Part shown: piece by piece, positions 17,420-26,210 of the stretch
How positions within the stretch are numbered: position 1 is the stretch's first letter
Layout of the letters: every line of letters begins with the position of its first letter
NCBI GenBank assembly: GCA_017456585.1
Contig: JAFTJD010000051.1
Location: 1-64,000, forward strand
Length of the DNA: 64,000 bases
From: Lachnospiraceae bacterium
GTDB taxonomy: Bacteria; Bacillota; Clostridia; Lachnospirales; Lachnospiraceae
Reading direction: 5' to 3'
Notes under the pieces: generated by a model
What the model saw: the letters and a program-made list of their open reading frames with translations, nothing else
Told to the model about the DNA's origin: nothing
Databases searched by the model: none
Translations under genes and position numbers: made by a program

Positions 17420-17487
17420 TGCCCAGACGGTCGGCTCAACAAAGTTATACTCCCTGTGGTCAATTCCACTTCCGTCAGTCGTACAAC
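17420..17487 (-). promoter_or_regulatory. ZTP (pfl) riboswitch in the purH leader
   Basis: Read on the minus strand, the leader shows the pfl/ZTP consensus: GACTGACGGAAGTGG, then CCACAGGGAGT, then CCGACCGTCTGGGCA. The position upstream of the AICAR transformylase and right at the predicted transcription start fits sensing of ZMP/ZTP. A competing stem GAGCC/GGCTC (17433-17437 with 17399-17403), followed by TTTT on the transcript (17398-17395), could be the expression platform, but it is short. Confidence 0.85.
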
Positions 17488-17494
17488 CAAGTTT

Positions 17495-17523
17495 ATATTA
17501 ACATTAATTTTTGACTTAATCAA
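17495..17523 (-). promoter_or_regulatory. Promoter for the ZTP riboswitch-purH-purO transcript
   Basis: On the minus strand TTGATT (17523-17518) and TAATAT (17500-17495) are 17 bases apart. Transcription would begin near 17488, at the first base of the riboswitch. Confidence 0.6.
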
Positions 17524-17617
17524 GAGGAAAATAAAATATTATCATAAATGATAAGGCGGATACATAAGATTAAAAAGCCAAATCTTGGAAAAGCTAAATA
17601 ATATAGGGGAGGGCATC

Positions 17618-18604
17618 ATGGGAGAAAAAGATTTGATGGTTTTGGAAGAATACGATGTAGAAGTATTGAGAACCGGAAAAGGCAGAGAATCGATATACTG
17701 TGAGACAGCTGATAAAGGCTTGATGCTGTTAAAGGAGTATGAAGGAAGCGAAGGAAAGGCAGGGGCAGAAAATGCAGTTCTAAAGGAGCTTCTTAAAAAT
17801 CGGACTGTAGATGTGTACATGGAAAATAAAGAAGGAAAATGTATTTCAGTTATGCCTGATGGCAGAAAATATATTTTGAAAAAAGGAGTCGAAGGAAGAG
17901 AGATTGACTTAAAATCGGCTGAGGAAATGTATTTTGCCGTACGTGCTCTTGCAAATTTACATAATGAACTTGCAGAGATTACGGACAGGATAGGGGAAGA
18001 AATTACTATTCTTGATAGAAAGAGAAGCTTTGATGAAGATATATTGCGTCATCATAAAGAACTTAAGCGAGTAAAGAACTATATACGAAACCAACGAAGA
18101 AAAAATGATTTTGAACTTAAGGTTATGGAATGCTTTGATATTTTCTACGAGCAGGATAATTATGTAATCGAATATGCGGAGGCTATTTCTGGTGAGATTG
18201 CCGAAGATGCCAAGAGACTCCTTTGCCATGGTAATTTTAATCAGCATAATGCACTTTTGTCAGGAAAGGAAGTTAATATTATTAATTTTGACAAAATGAA
18301 TATTTTCTACCAGATTACAGATTTGTATTTTTTTATGAGAAAATGTATGGAAAAACAGAATTTCGATGTGGGATTGGGACTTAGAATCATTGAAGAATAC
18401 GAAGCCGAAAAAAGGCTTGCCGCAGTGGAGAAAAAGATGCTTTATGTCATGTTTTCGTATCCGGAAAAGTTTTGGAAGGTGCTTAATCATTATTATAATG
18501 CGAACAAGGCGTGGATTTCGCAAAAAAGTATTGATAAATTGGAAGTATTGATTAAACAGGAGGCACTGAGACAGGGATTTCTTAGGGAATTATGTAGGTT
18601 GTAA
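17618..18604 (+). CDS. CotS/YutH-like protein with a degenerate kinase fold
   Basis: A 328-residue protein of the CotS family, which shares the aminoglycoside phosphotransferase/choline kinase fold. The catalytic loop that should read HGDxxxxN is HGNFNQHN, and the metal-binding DFD is replaced by INFDK, so the catalytic Asp is gone and phosphotransfer is doubtful. CotS relatives are spore-coat components in Bacillus, but no other sporulation gene is in the window. ATG 17618 follows AGGGGAGGG by about five bases and is better than a TTG at 17585. Confidence 0.7.
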   Translation: MGEKDLMVLEEYDVEVLRTGKGRESIYCETADKGLMLLKEYEGSEGKAGAENAVLKELLKNRTVDVYMENKEGKCISVMPDGRKYILKKGVEGREIDLKSAEEMYFAVRALANLHNELAEITDRIGEEITILDRKRSFDEDILRHHKELKRVKNYIRNQRRKNDFELKVMECFDIFYEQDNYVIEYAEAISGEIAEDAKRLLCHGNFNQHNALLSGKEVNIINFDKMNIFYQITDLYFFMRKCMEKQNFDVGLGLRIIEEYEAEKRLAAVEKKMLYVMFSYPEKFWKVLNHYYNANKAWISQKSIDKLEVLIKQEALRQGFLRELCRL

Positions 18605-18676
18605 TTTTGTGCCTGATTTGGTATAATATTAAAAGGAATATCTTTTAGAAACATAAGAAACGGAAGGTGACTGCAT

Positions 18677-19942
18677 ATGATTGATAATGTTACGGGTTTG
18701 TTGGATTCTAAGGAGTTTAATGAGAGAGCGGAAGAGATTCTTAATAATGCTGCTGATAGCGAAAAGTTCGCATTTGTGAGCATGGACTTTAAGAATTTTA
18801 ACTATATCAATAATGTGTATGGTTATGCCATGGGTGACAGGATACTTAAGGCCACAGCAGATGAATTTATTGCTGCAGAAGGTTTCGTTTGCGGAAGCAG
18901 ATTGTATTCGGATCATTTTGTTGTTATCTTCAAATATAATGATGCGGATGCTTGGCTTGATGGACTTATGCAAAGATATGCTGTGTTTCGCCAGAAGTAT
19001 CAGGGAAGGCTTTCTTCTGTTTTCTTTAGTGCTTCCTTTGGAGTATATTACTGGGAGAAGGGCGTGACGGTCAATAAGTCTATCGACAGGGCGGGCGTTG
19101 CCAGAAAGAGCATTAAGGACAAATACAGAAGTTTTTTCAGCGTGTATTCTGATGAACATGAGACCAGATATAATAAGGTGGCAGAGGTGGTTTCTATTTT
19201 TAGAAAAGCCCTTGCAAGTGATAATATTGTGATTGTTCTTCAGCCGAAGATATCTCTTGAAACAGGAGAGGTTATAGGCGCAGAGGCACTTGCCAGAATT
19301 AGAAATGAAGATGGCTCATTATGCGTTCCTATGAGCTTTGTGCCTACTCTTGAAGATATTGGATATGTTACTACACTTGATAACAGAGTACTTCAGAAGG
19401 TGCTTGAGCTTATCAGAAGCTGGATGGATCAGGGGATTGAGCCTATTCCGATTTCGGTTAACTGGTCATATATGCATTTTATACATGACACACTTGCGGA
19501 CGATATTGCCAAGCTTGTAAAGAGCTATGGGGTTGATCCTAAGTATATAGAGTTCGAGATAGTAGAAAGAGTATTTCTTGAGGATGCTGAAAAGGTATAC
19601 AGAATCCTTGCTAAGTTTAGAGAATATGGTTTTAAGGTTAGCTTGGACGACTTTGGCTCAGGATATTCCTCACTGGGTATTATGGGTAATATACCGGTAG
19701 ATGTGATTAAGCTTGATAAGGTACTTCTTGATACCTGTGACTATAATGATCGAGGAGTCGATGTTATTAAGGGAATTATTGATATCGTGAAGAAGATTAA
19801 TCTTGAGGTTCTATGCGAGGGCGTTGAAAGAGCGGACCAGGCGAATATGCTTAAGGATTTTGGATGCCTTAATGTACAAGGATATCTGTATGATAAGCCA
19901 CTCATGGTATCTGATTTTGAAAAGAAGTACGTTGGTAAATAA
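18677..19942 (+). CDS. GGDEF-like/EAL protein, probable c-di-GMP phosphodiesterase
   Basis: A 421-residue soluble protein with two domains. The GGDEF-like part (about 1-160) has SRLYSDHF at the active loop, so it is a non-catalytic, perhaps regulatory domain. The EAL part (about 170-420) retains EAL in GAEALARI, the metal-site Asn in SVNWSY, Glu in EIVER, LDDFGSGYSSLG, VIKLDK and CEGVER, ending NVQGYLYDKP. It lacks PAS domains, unlike the similar protein at 7.5 kb. It is followed after ten bases by cvfB, so coexpression is likely. Confidence 0.85.
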   Translation: MIDNVTGLLDSKEFNERAEEILNNAADSEKFAFVSMDFKNFNYINNVYGYAMGDRILKATADEFIAAEGFVCGSRLYSDHFVVIFKYNDADAWLDGLMQRYAVFRQKYQGRLSSVFFSASFGVYYWEKGVTVNKSIDRAGVARKSIKDKYRSFFSVYSDEHETRYNKVAEVVSIFRKALASDNIVIVLQPKISLETGEVIGAEALARIRNEDGSLCVPMSFVPTLEDIGYVTTLDNRVLQKVLELIRSWMDQGIEPIPISVNWSYMHFIHDTLADDIAKLVKSYGVDPKYIEFEIVERVFLEDAEKVYRILAKFREYGFKVSLDDFGSGYSSLGIMGNIPVDVIKLDKVLLDTCDYNDRGVDVIKGIIDIVKKINLEVLCEGVERADQANMLKDFGCLNVQGYLYDKPLMVSDFEKKYVGK

Positions 19943-19952
19943 CGGAGGCATA

Positions 19953-20780
19953 ATGATTAAGTTAGGCGAAAAGCAGATTTTAAAAATAGTAAAGCAGACC
20001 GATTTTGGTGTATATCTGTCAGCGGGAGATGAGGATAAGGTTTTGCTTCCGATAAAGCAGCTTCCACAGGGTGCAGAGTTGGGCGATGAGGTTGAGGTAT
20101 TCGTATACCGTGATTCTATGGACAGGCTCATTGCAACCACTAATAAACCGCTTGCGATGGTAGGAGAGATAGCTAATCTTAAGGTTAAAGAGGTTACCGG
20201 TATAGGGGCATTTCTTGACTGGGGACTTGAAAGAGATTTGCTTCTTCCGTATAAGGAACAGACGGTGCCCATAAAGGCAGGAGATAGTTGCCCGGTATAT
20301 ATATATGTAGATAAGAGTAACCGACTTTGTGCAACTATGAAGATATATGGTAAACTGTCTGCGGATACACCTTATTCTAAAGACGATGTGGTAAAAGGTG
20401 TTGTTTATGATATTAAGAAAGATTATGGAGTTTTTGTTGCGGTAGACAACAGATATTTCGGACTGGTTCCGCCACCTGAAGTCCTTAAGAGATATAACAT
20501 CGGTGATGAAGTGGAAGGAAGAGTCTTAAGTGTTAGAGATGATGGTAAATTAAATCTTAGTCTGCGAAAGAAAGCTTACGAGCAGATGGATGATGATGCT
20601 GATGTTATATGGAAGGCACTGATTAGAGAAGGCGGAAGGCTCGGCTTTAATGATAAATCTGATGCACAGAAGATAAAAGAGACCTTCGGGATGAGTAAGA
20701 ATGCCTTTAAGAGGGCAGTGGGGAGACTGCTGAAAGAAGGTAAGATAGAACTTACAGGCGAAGAAATAATTAAAAAATAA
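19953..20780 (+). CDS. cvfB: CvfB-family S1-like RNA-binding protein
   Basis: A 275-residue protein with two S1-like beta-barrels at the N-terminus (DFGVYLSAG, TGIGAFLDWGLERDLLLPY), a canonical S1 domain in the middle (KDYGVFVAVDNRYFGLVPPPE) and a C-terminal winged helix (FGMSKNAFKRAVGRLLKEGKI). This is the CvfB/YitL layout. CvfB influences virulence gene expression in Staphylococcus; the general role is RNA binding. ATG 19953 lies directly after CGGAGG; the longer frame upstream only reads through the preceding EAL gene. Confidence 0.85.
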   Translation: MIKLGEKQILKIVKQTDFGVYLSAGDEDKVLLPIKQLPQGAELGDEVEVFVYRDSMDRLIATTNKPLAMVGEIANLKVKEVTGIGAFLDWGLERDLLLPYKEQTVPIKAGDSCPVYIYVDKSNRLCATMKIYGKLSADTPYSKDDVVKGVVYDIKKDYGVFVAVDNRYFGLVPPPEVLKRYNIGDEVEGRVLSVRDDGKLNLSLRKKAYEQMDDDADVIWKALIREGGRLGFNDKSDAQKIKETFGMSKNAFKRAVGRLLKEGKIELTGEEIIKK

Positions 20781-20795
20781 GGGGTAAATAATGAT

Positions 20796-21869
20796 ATGAA
20801 CAGTATGAGAAGAGCAAATTGGTGTTTCCTTTTGGCAGTAGTTTCATATATAGGAGGGTCTTTGCTGTTAGGAAGAATAGCGAGACATGTTGAACTACCA
20901 TATTTTCTTAGTATTATGAGTGGACAGATATTGATAGCTTTATCTTTGGTGATATCCGCTTTGATTTTTAAGGGTAAAGCATTTGGAGTAATCAGAAGAG
21001 AAAGACTGGGGATTGTCGATATTCTTCTTATTATATGCATTATGTTTTTGTGTTTGCCTTTGGTTTATTTTATTAATGCAATTTCAATGCTTTTTACAGA
21101 GAATGCCATGGCAGGTACTATGGTCGAGATGATGGATATGCCATATCTGCTTAATTTATTTATGGTAGCTGTATCACCCGCAGTCGTTGAAGAGCTTTTG
21201 TGCAGAGGTGTTCTTCATCATAACTACAGAACCAAGAATGTGTTGTTTGGTGTAATACTTAACTCAGTAATTTTCGGATTATTACATCTTAATATTAATC
21301 AGATGTTGTATGCAATGGCGCTTGGTATTATTTTCAGCCTTGTGGTTGAGGCGACGGGAAGCATATATTCTTCCATGATTATGCATTTTATTATGAATTC
21401 CATATCAGTGACATTAGTTGAACTTATGAAGATTATTGCTAATGTAGAGATATATGCCGAGGAGTTGGCTACAACAGCAGTAGCTGCGGAAGGTGCAGCG
21501 ACAACAACTGATATGGCAGCTGCTACGGAAGCGGCAGAGGCAATGGTTATGGAGATTCCGGCAGGACTTAGCGTTATTCTGTATGTAATAGGCTTCCTGA
21601 TTGCATTTGCATCAACAACATGTGCGATTGCTTTGATTTTTAAGCTCGCTAAGAGAAGAGGGCACTATGAAGAATTCAAGGCTATATTCAGAATTAAGAA
21701 AAAAGCGGCTGTTGTTGATTCCGGTGAAGATGAGAAAGAGAATGTTGAAGGTGTAGTGGATAAGGATGTTGCCGAAAAGAGAAATTTCATGTACTATGTA
21801 AAGGACTATGCAGCATTGGTTGTAGCTGCCGGAATATGTATTACATTTATGGTTTTGATAATGCTCTAA
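20796..21869 (+). CDS. CPBP-family intramembrane metalloprotease
   Basis: A 357-residue polytopic membrane protein of the CAAX/ABI protease family. The signature residues are present: EELLCRG (EExxxR motif) and FGLLHLNIN, with a further MHFIMNS. After the catalytic helices comes an Ala/Thr-rich stretch (about 230-255), another helix, a charged cytosolic segment and a last helix. The substrate is unknown; bacterial members act in membrane-protein processing or bacteriocin self-immunity. It starts 16 bases after cvfB, probably in the same operon. Confidence 0.82.
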   Translation: MNSMRRANWCFLLAVVSYIGGSLLLGRIARHVELPYFLSIMSGQILIALSLVISALIFKGKAFGVIRRERLGIVDILLIICIMFLCLPLVYFINAISMLFTENAMAGTMVEMMDMPYLLNLFMVAVSPAVVEELLCRGVLHHNYRTKNVLFGVILNSVIFGLLHLNINQMLYAMALGIIFSLVVEATGSIYSSMIMHFIMNSISVTLVELMKIIANVEIYAEELATTAVAAEGAATTTDMAAATEAAEAMVMEIPAGLSVILYVIGFLIAFASTTCAIALIFKLAKRRGHYEEFKAIFRIKKKAAVVDSGEDEKENVEGVVDKDVAEKRNFMYYVKDYAALVVAAGICITFMVLIML

Positions 21870-21927
21870 AGTTTTGACGGAGTATGTACGATATATATTA
21901 TGAACAACAGATAAGGAGGGATTCTAT

Positions 21928-22104
21928 ATGGATATTGCAGCACTCTCTACTTCGATGAGTATGAGTAGCCTGGCTACAGACATAGGAGTGGCTCTTTGTG
22001 AAATGGCACTTGACGATATGGAAGTCAATGCTGAAGGGCTTCGAAAGATTATGGAGCAATCCGTTAATCCCTATGTTGGTCAGAATTTCGATGTAACTGT
22101 ATAA
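21928..22104 (+). CDS. YjfB-family small protein
   Basis: A 58-residue protein beginning MDIAALSTSMSMSSL, with the short helical pattern VGVALCEMALDD-like followed by a C-terminal NPYVGQNFDVTV. This matches the YjfB family, small proteins often listed as putative motility proteins in Clostridia and Bacilli. AAGGAGGG lies eight bases before the ATG and a strong hairpin follows the stop, so it is a real, separately terminated gene. Function is unproven. Confidence 0.75.
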   Translation: MDIAALSTSMSMSSLATDIGVALCEMALDDMEVNAEGLRKIMEQSVNPYVGQNFDVTV

Positions 22105-22172
22105 AAATAAGCTGTCGTAAAACATTACCGAAGAGTTTAACTCGTAAGTATATTTTGCGACAGCTTATTTTT
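22103..22172. terminator. Bidirectional terminator between yjfB and cyuA
   Basis: AAAAATAAGCTGTCG (22103-22117) is perfectly complementary to CGACAGCTTATTTTT (22158-22172). A/T runs on both sides suit both convergent genes. Confidence 0.8.
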
Positions 22173-23517
22173 ATTGCTCTAACATAATCTTTAGAATTTC
22201 TTTGTCGGTCTCTTTCATTCCTTCTCGCCCGAGGTGACCTATGTTTCTGATGGTGTTTTCCACACCTTTTGTTACTATTCCGTCACCGCCTCTAAATTGG
22301 TTGCCGTTCTCGTACATATGGTATCCGAGTATCCCGGCGTCAACTGCTGCTGCAATCTTACCGGCACATGACGCTTTGGCACCGTCACATACTATTCCGG
22401 AGACAATCGCAAGTGAATTAACTACCGTGTGTGCGATGGTTTTGAAATCGCCACCGTGTAGATACGCGATTCCGGCACCTGCCCCACAGCCTGCACTCAC
22501 TGCACCGCAATATGCTGAAAGTCTGCCGATGCCTGTTTTGAGATGTATGGTTATGAGGTTGGAAACGAGAAGTGCGCGATAAAGCTTCTCTTCAGAAACT
22601 TCCAATTCTCTTGCATATTCTATGACAGGGACAGAAGCGGTTATTCCCTGATTACCACTTCCGGAATTAATTACAACGGGAAGCTCGCAGCCATTCATTC
22701 TTGCATCAGATGCGGCAGCTGCTTTTGCTCTTGCACGAATCTTGATATCGTTTCCATATGAATTAAGAAGCACGCGACCTACATTGGCTCCGAAGTTGCC
22801 GTTTAGACCTGCTTCGGCAATAGCCATATTATATTCAATCTGCTGACTAAGTATCGCTTCAACTCGTGTGAGTTCGACGTTATCGGCAAAATCAATAATC
22901 GCTTCTACATTAAGGATGCTTCTGTCGGAAAGCTCGTTGTTATCATCAGAATTATTTGGGCTGACGGAACATGCGTCCGGTATGACAGCTGAATCGGTTA
23001 TCGGGGAAGCCGGAGAGTGAATTTCGCTTCTTTTGTCGAGTATAACAGTTCCGTTTTTTTCTATATATACAACATTTGTATGATAGTCCGTTATTCTTGC
23101 AATGGAATAATCATCACCTGCTTGTAGCTCGATGAGGATGTCAAATATTGAACCATCTTCAAGGAGTTTGACATCACATGGAATTGTTGAAAGGGCATCT
23201 GCCATTTCCTTTTTCTGGGTATCGTTAACAGAGGAGATAACCTCCAACATGCGGTTAGAATCGCCTGCGATGATACCGGCGAATGCGGCGGCAGGAATAC
23301 CCTTTAATCCGTTTGTGTTAGGGACAATTACACTTTTTACATTTTTAATAATATTGCCACTGGCGAAAACGGAAACCTTGGTTGGCATTTTGCTAAGGTG
23401 TTTTCGCGCAATTGAAGCGCAATATGCTATCGCGATAGGCTCAGTACAGCCCATTGCGGGAATTAGTTCTTCCTTTAAGATGTCTATGTACTTATTATAT
23501 AGTAATTCCTTATTCAT
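22171..23517 (-). CDS. cyuA: L-cysteine desulfidase family protein (CyuA/UPF0597)
   Basis: A 448-residue enzyme of the family that converts L-cysteine to pyruvate, sulfide and ammonia with a labile [4Fe-4S] cluster. Seen motifs include AMGCTEPIAIAY with the likely cluster Cys24, VNSGSGNQGITAS-like, YCGAVSAGCGAG and IVCDGAKASCAGK, which supply the other conserved cysteines, and the closing RNIGHLGREGMKETD. The family resembles the alpha subunit of iron-sulfur L-serine dehydratase. AAAGGAG precedes ATG 23517. It is monocistronic and divergent from the ATPase gene. Confidence 0.85.
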   Translation of the reverse strand: MNKELLYNKYIDILKEELIPAMGCTEPIAIAYCASIARKHLSKMPTKVSVFASGNIIKNVKSVIVPNTNGLKGIPAAAFAGIIAGDSNRMLEVISSVNDTQKKEMADALSTIPCDVKLLEDGSIFDILIELQAGDDYSIARITDYHTNVVYIEKNGTVILDKRSEIHSPASPITDSAVIPDACSVSPNNSDDNNELSDRSILNVEAIIDFADNVELTRVEAILSQQIEYNMAIAEAGLNGNFGANVGRVLLNSYGNDIKIRARAKAAAASDARMNGCELPVVINSGSGNQGITASVPVIEYARELEVSEEKLYRALLVSNLITIHLKTGIGRLSAYCGAVSAGCGAGAGIAYLHGGDFKTIAHTVVNSLAIVSGIVCDGAKASCAGKIAAAVDAGILGYHMYENGNQFRGGDGIVTKGVENTIRNIGHLGREGMKETDKEILKIMLEQ

Positions 23518-23557
23518 AGGGCCACTCCTTTGTGTGGATTTTCTTAAATATAACTAA

Positions 23558-23586
23558 ATTATAATGTGGAATATATAGAGGGTCAA
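23558..23586 (-). promoter_or_regulatory. Promoter of the cysteine desulfidase gene
   Basis: On the minus strand TTGACC (23586-23581) and TATAAT (23563-23558) are 17 bases apart, 40 bases before the start codon. Confidence 0.7.
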
Positions 23587-23649
23587 CCGAAAAAACAGTC
23601 AAAAATGGGCAAAAACGCACAAAATAACACCAAAAATGTGGACAGAGTA

Positions 23650-23678
23650 TTGATTTTTTGGTTGATTTTGTGTAGAAT
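23650..23678 (+). promoter_or_regulatory. Candidate promoter of the sugar-importer ATPase gene
   Basis: TTGATT (23650-23655) and TAGAAT (23673-23678) are 17 bases apart. The remaining roughly 175 bases up to the start codon are AT-rich leader in which I see no clear riboswitch or operator. The 23518-23857 gap thus holds two divergent promoters and little else. Confidence 0.5.
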
Positions 23679-23857
23679 TATATGTAAAAATAGGAGCAAT
23701 TGCGACTTACATAAGAAATATCCTTATACAAAATGCCTAAAACACCAAAATAGAATTTGGTTATTTGGTATATGGTTTTTTGAGACCTTTTAGTGTATCA
23801 TAGTAATAGTCTTATTGAGCAATTGAGCTATTGAACTATATTAGGAGGAGAAATATA

Positions 23858-24970
23858 ATGGCAAGTTTATCACTCAAAAACATTACTAAGGTATATCCTA
23901 ACGGATTCGTAGCTGTTAAGGAATTTAACCTTGAAGTAGCAGACAAAGAATTTATCATTTTCGTAGGACCTTCAGGATGTGGTAAATCAACAACACTTCG
24001 TATGATCGCAGGTTTGGAGGAGATTAGCTCCGGTGAACTTTGGATCGGCGACAAATTAATGAATGACGTAGAACCTAAGGACAGAGATATCGCGATGGTA
24101 TTCCAGAACTATGCGTTGTATCCTCATATGTCAGTTTATGACAACATGGCATTTGGTCTTAAGTTAAGAAAGACTCCGAAGGATCAGATTGATAAATTAG
24201 TACATGAAGCAGCTAAGATTCTTGATATCGAGCACTTATTAGATCGTAAGCCTAAGGCTTTATCAGGTGGTCAGAGACAGCGTGTTGCCATGGGTCGTGC
24301 AATCGTTCGTGATCCTAAGGTGTTCCTTATGGATGAGCCTCTTTCAAACCTCGATGCTAAGCTCCGTGTACAGATGCGTATTGAGATTTCTAAGTTACAT
24401 CAGAGACTTGAGTCTACAATCATTTACGTAACACATGACCAGACAGAGGCTATGACACTTGGTACAAGAATCGTAGTTATGAAGGATGGTTTAATTCAGC
24501 AGGTAGATTCACCTCAGAACTTATATGACAAACCACAGAACCTCTTCGTTGCACAGTTCATCGGTTCACCACAGATGAACACAATTGATGCAGAGGTTGA
24601 GAAGGTTGGTTCAGATGTTGTTCTTAACTTCGGTGGCAACTCAATCAAGCTTACAGAAGCAAAGGCTAAGAAGCTTGTTGATGGCGGATATGTTGGCAAG
24701 ACAGTTGTTCTTGGTATTCGTCCTGAGGATGTACATGATGATGAGATGTTCATCTCTTCTTCACCAGACAGCGTAATCGAGGCTACAATTCGTGTATACG
24801 AGTTACTTGGTGCAGAAGTTTACTTATACTTTGATATCGAGCAGTTTAACTGGACAGCACGTGTTAACCCTCGTACAACAGCTAGACCTGGCGATACAAT
24901 CAAGATGGCTCTTGATTTATCAAAGGTTCATGTATACGATAAGGAAACACAGCAGGTTATTACTAACTAG
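23858..24970 (+). CDS. ugpC: ABC sugar-importer ATPase, MsmX/UgpC type
   Basis: A 370-residue cytosolic ATPase of the CUT1 carbohydrate importer family. Walker A is GPSGCGKSTT, the signature LSGGQRQRVAMGRA, Walker B FLMDEPLSNLDAKLR, the switch His lies in VTHDQTEAMT, and a TOBE-type regulatory domain occupies about 240-370. ATG 23858 lies seven bases after AGGAGG. It is monocistronic with its own terminator, and no permease or binding protein is nearby. Such orphan ATPases (MsmX, MsmK) energise several sugar importers, so it may serve the ATPase-less operon at 42-55.6 kb; that link is inferred. Its codon use suggests strong expression. Confidence 0.9.
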   Translation: MASLSLKNITKVYPNGFVAVKEFNLEVADKEFIIFVGPSGCGKSTTLRMIAGLEEISSGELWIGDKLMNDVEPKDRDIAMVFQNYALYPHMSVYDNMAFGLKLRKTPKDQIDKLVHEAAKILDIEHLLDRKPKALSGGQRQRVAMGRAIVRDPKVFLMDEPLSNLDAKLRVQMRIEISKLHQRLESTIIYVTHDQTEAMTLGTRIVVMKDGLIQQVDSPQNLYDKPQNLFVAQFIGSPQMNTIDAEVEKVGSDVVLNFGGNSIKLTEAKAKKLVDGGYVGKTVVLGIRPEDVHDDEMFISSSPDSVIEATIRVYELLGAEVYLYFDIEQFNWTARVNPRTTARPGDTIKMALDLSKVHVYDKETQQVITN

Positions 24971-24995
24971 TATGTGATTTTTTAGTGAAAAATAG

Positions 24996-25030
24996 AGAGG
25001 AAATGCATAAAATAATGTATTTCCTCTTTT
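24996..25030 (+). terminator. Terminator after the ATPase gene
   Basis: AGAGGAAATGCAT (24996-25008) pairs with ATGTATTTCCTCT (25015-25027), one G-U pair, loop of six, then a T-tract. Confidence 0.8.
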
Positions 25031-25098
25031 ATTTTTTTTCATTTTAGTTTAATATATACTATAGGAAACTATATTTTATGAACAGGGGAATGGTGACC

Positions 25099-26187
25099 AT
25101 GATTTCTAATCAGATATTACAAAATACAATAGAAGGAGTAAAATCAATATCACGCTTTGATTTGTGCGTTATTGATGCAGAAGGCATTACTCTTGCGACG
25201 ACTTTTGACGGAGTGGAGAAATATAATTCAATAGTTGGTGATTTCGCTAACTCTACCGCAGAGAATCAAGAGGTACAGGGATGCAGATTATTCAAGATAT
25301 ATGATGAGAACAGGCTCGAATATATCTTGCTTGTTAATGCGGCAGGAGAAGATGCTTATATGGTCGGTAAGATGGCGGCATTTCAGATAAGTAGCTTGCT
25401 TACGGCGTATAAAGAGAGATTTGACAAGGATAACTTTATTAAGAATCTTTTGCTCGATAATCTTTTGCTTATTGATATCTACAACAGAGCGAAGAAGTTA
25501 CATGTGGAGACTAATGTACGTCGAGCTGTATTTATTATTGAAACTAAGCATGCCAAGGATATGGATGCTTTAGAAACTGTTAGAAGTCTGTGCATCGGGG
25601 AAGCGAAGGATTTCGTTACAGCAGTTGATGAGAAGAACATAATTATAGTTAAGGCGCTTAAGCCAAACGAAGGATATGAGAAGCTTGAGAAGGTGGCTCA
25701 TACAATGGTGGATATGCTCAATACTGAGGCGATGACTAAGGTGTATGCAGCCTATGGAACGATAGTAAATGACTTGAAGGAAGTGTCACGTTCTTATAAA
25801 GAGGCTAAGATGGCACTTGATGTAGGTAAGATATTCTACAGTACCAAGACAGTAGTTGCTTACAATAATCTTGGCATCGGAAGACTTATTTATCAGTTGC
25901 CGATGTCCTTGTGTAAGATGTTCATCAAAGAGATATTTGACGGACGTTCGCCGGATGATTTTGATGAAGAGGCATTGTCTACAATCAATAAGTTCTTTGA
26001 GAACAGCCTTAATGTATCTGAGACATCCAGACAGCTTTATATACATAGAAATACACTTGTATATAGACTTGATAAGATACAGAAGATGACCAACCTTGAT
26101 CTTAGAGTGTTTGAAGATGCTATTACCTTTAAGATTGCATTGATGGTTGTTAAATATATGAAATACATGGAGACACTGGATTATTAG
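25099..26187 (+). CDS. CdaR/PucR-type transcriptional regulator
   Basis: A DNA-binding regulator of 362 residues. The N-terminal part (about 1-110) resembles a sugar-diacid/PAS-like sensor, the middle a GGDEF-like degenerate fold seen in CdaR proteins (YAAYGTIVNDLKEVSRSYKEA), and the C-terminus a PucR-type helix-turn-helix (NVSETSRQLYIHRNTLVYRLDKI). ATG 25099 is ten bases after AGGGGA; ATG 25078 lies close to a likely -10 box (TATACT 25055-25060) and is less plausible. It precedes ftsE by 23 bases, so read-through into the division genes is possible. The ligand is unknown. Confidence 0.75.
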   Translation: MISNQILQNTIEGVKSISRFDLCVIDAEGITLATTFDGVEKYNSIVGDFANSTAENQEVQGCRLFKIYDENRLEYILLVNAAGEDAYMVGKMAAFQISSLLTAYKERFDKDNFIKNLLLDNLLLIDIYNRAKKLHVETNVRRAVFIIETKHAKDMDALETVRSLCIGEAKDFVTAVDEKNIIIVKALKPNEGYEKLEKVAHTMVDMLNTEAMTKVYAAYGTIVNDLKEVSRSYKEAKMALDVGKIFYSTKTVVAYNNLGIGRLIYQLPMSLCKMFIKEIFDGRSPDDFDEEALSTINKFFENSLNVSETSRQLYIHRNTLVYRLDKIQKMTNLDLRVFEDAITFKIALMVVKYMKYMETLDY

Positions 26188-26210
26188 GCATTATAAACGG
26201 AGAGAATTAC

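Noticed and set aside
17618-18604. Evidence for sporulation
   Set aside because: A single CotS-like gene with lost catalytic residues is not enough, and no other spore gene is in the window.
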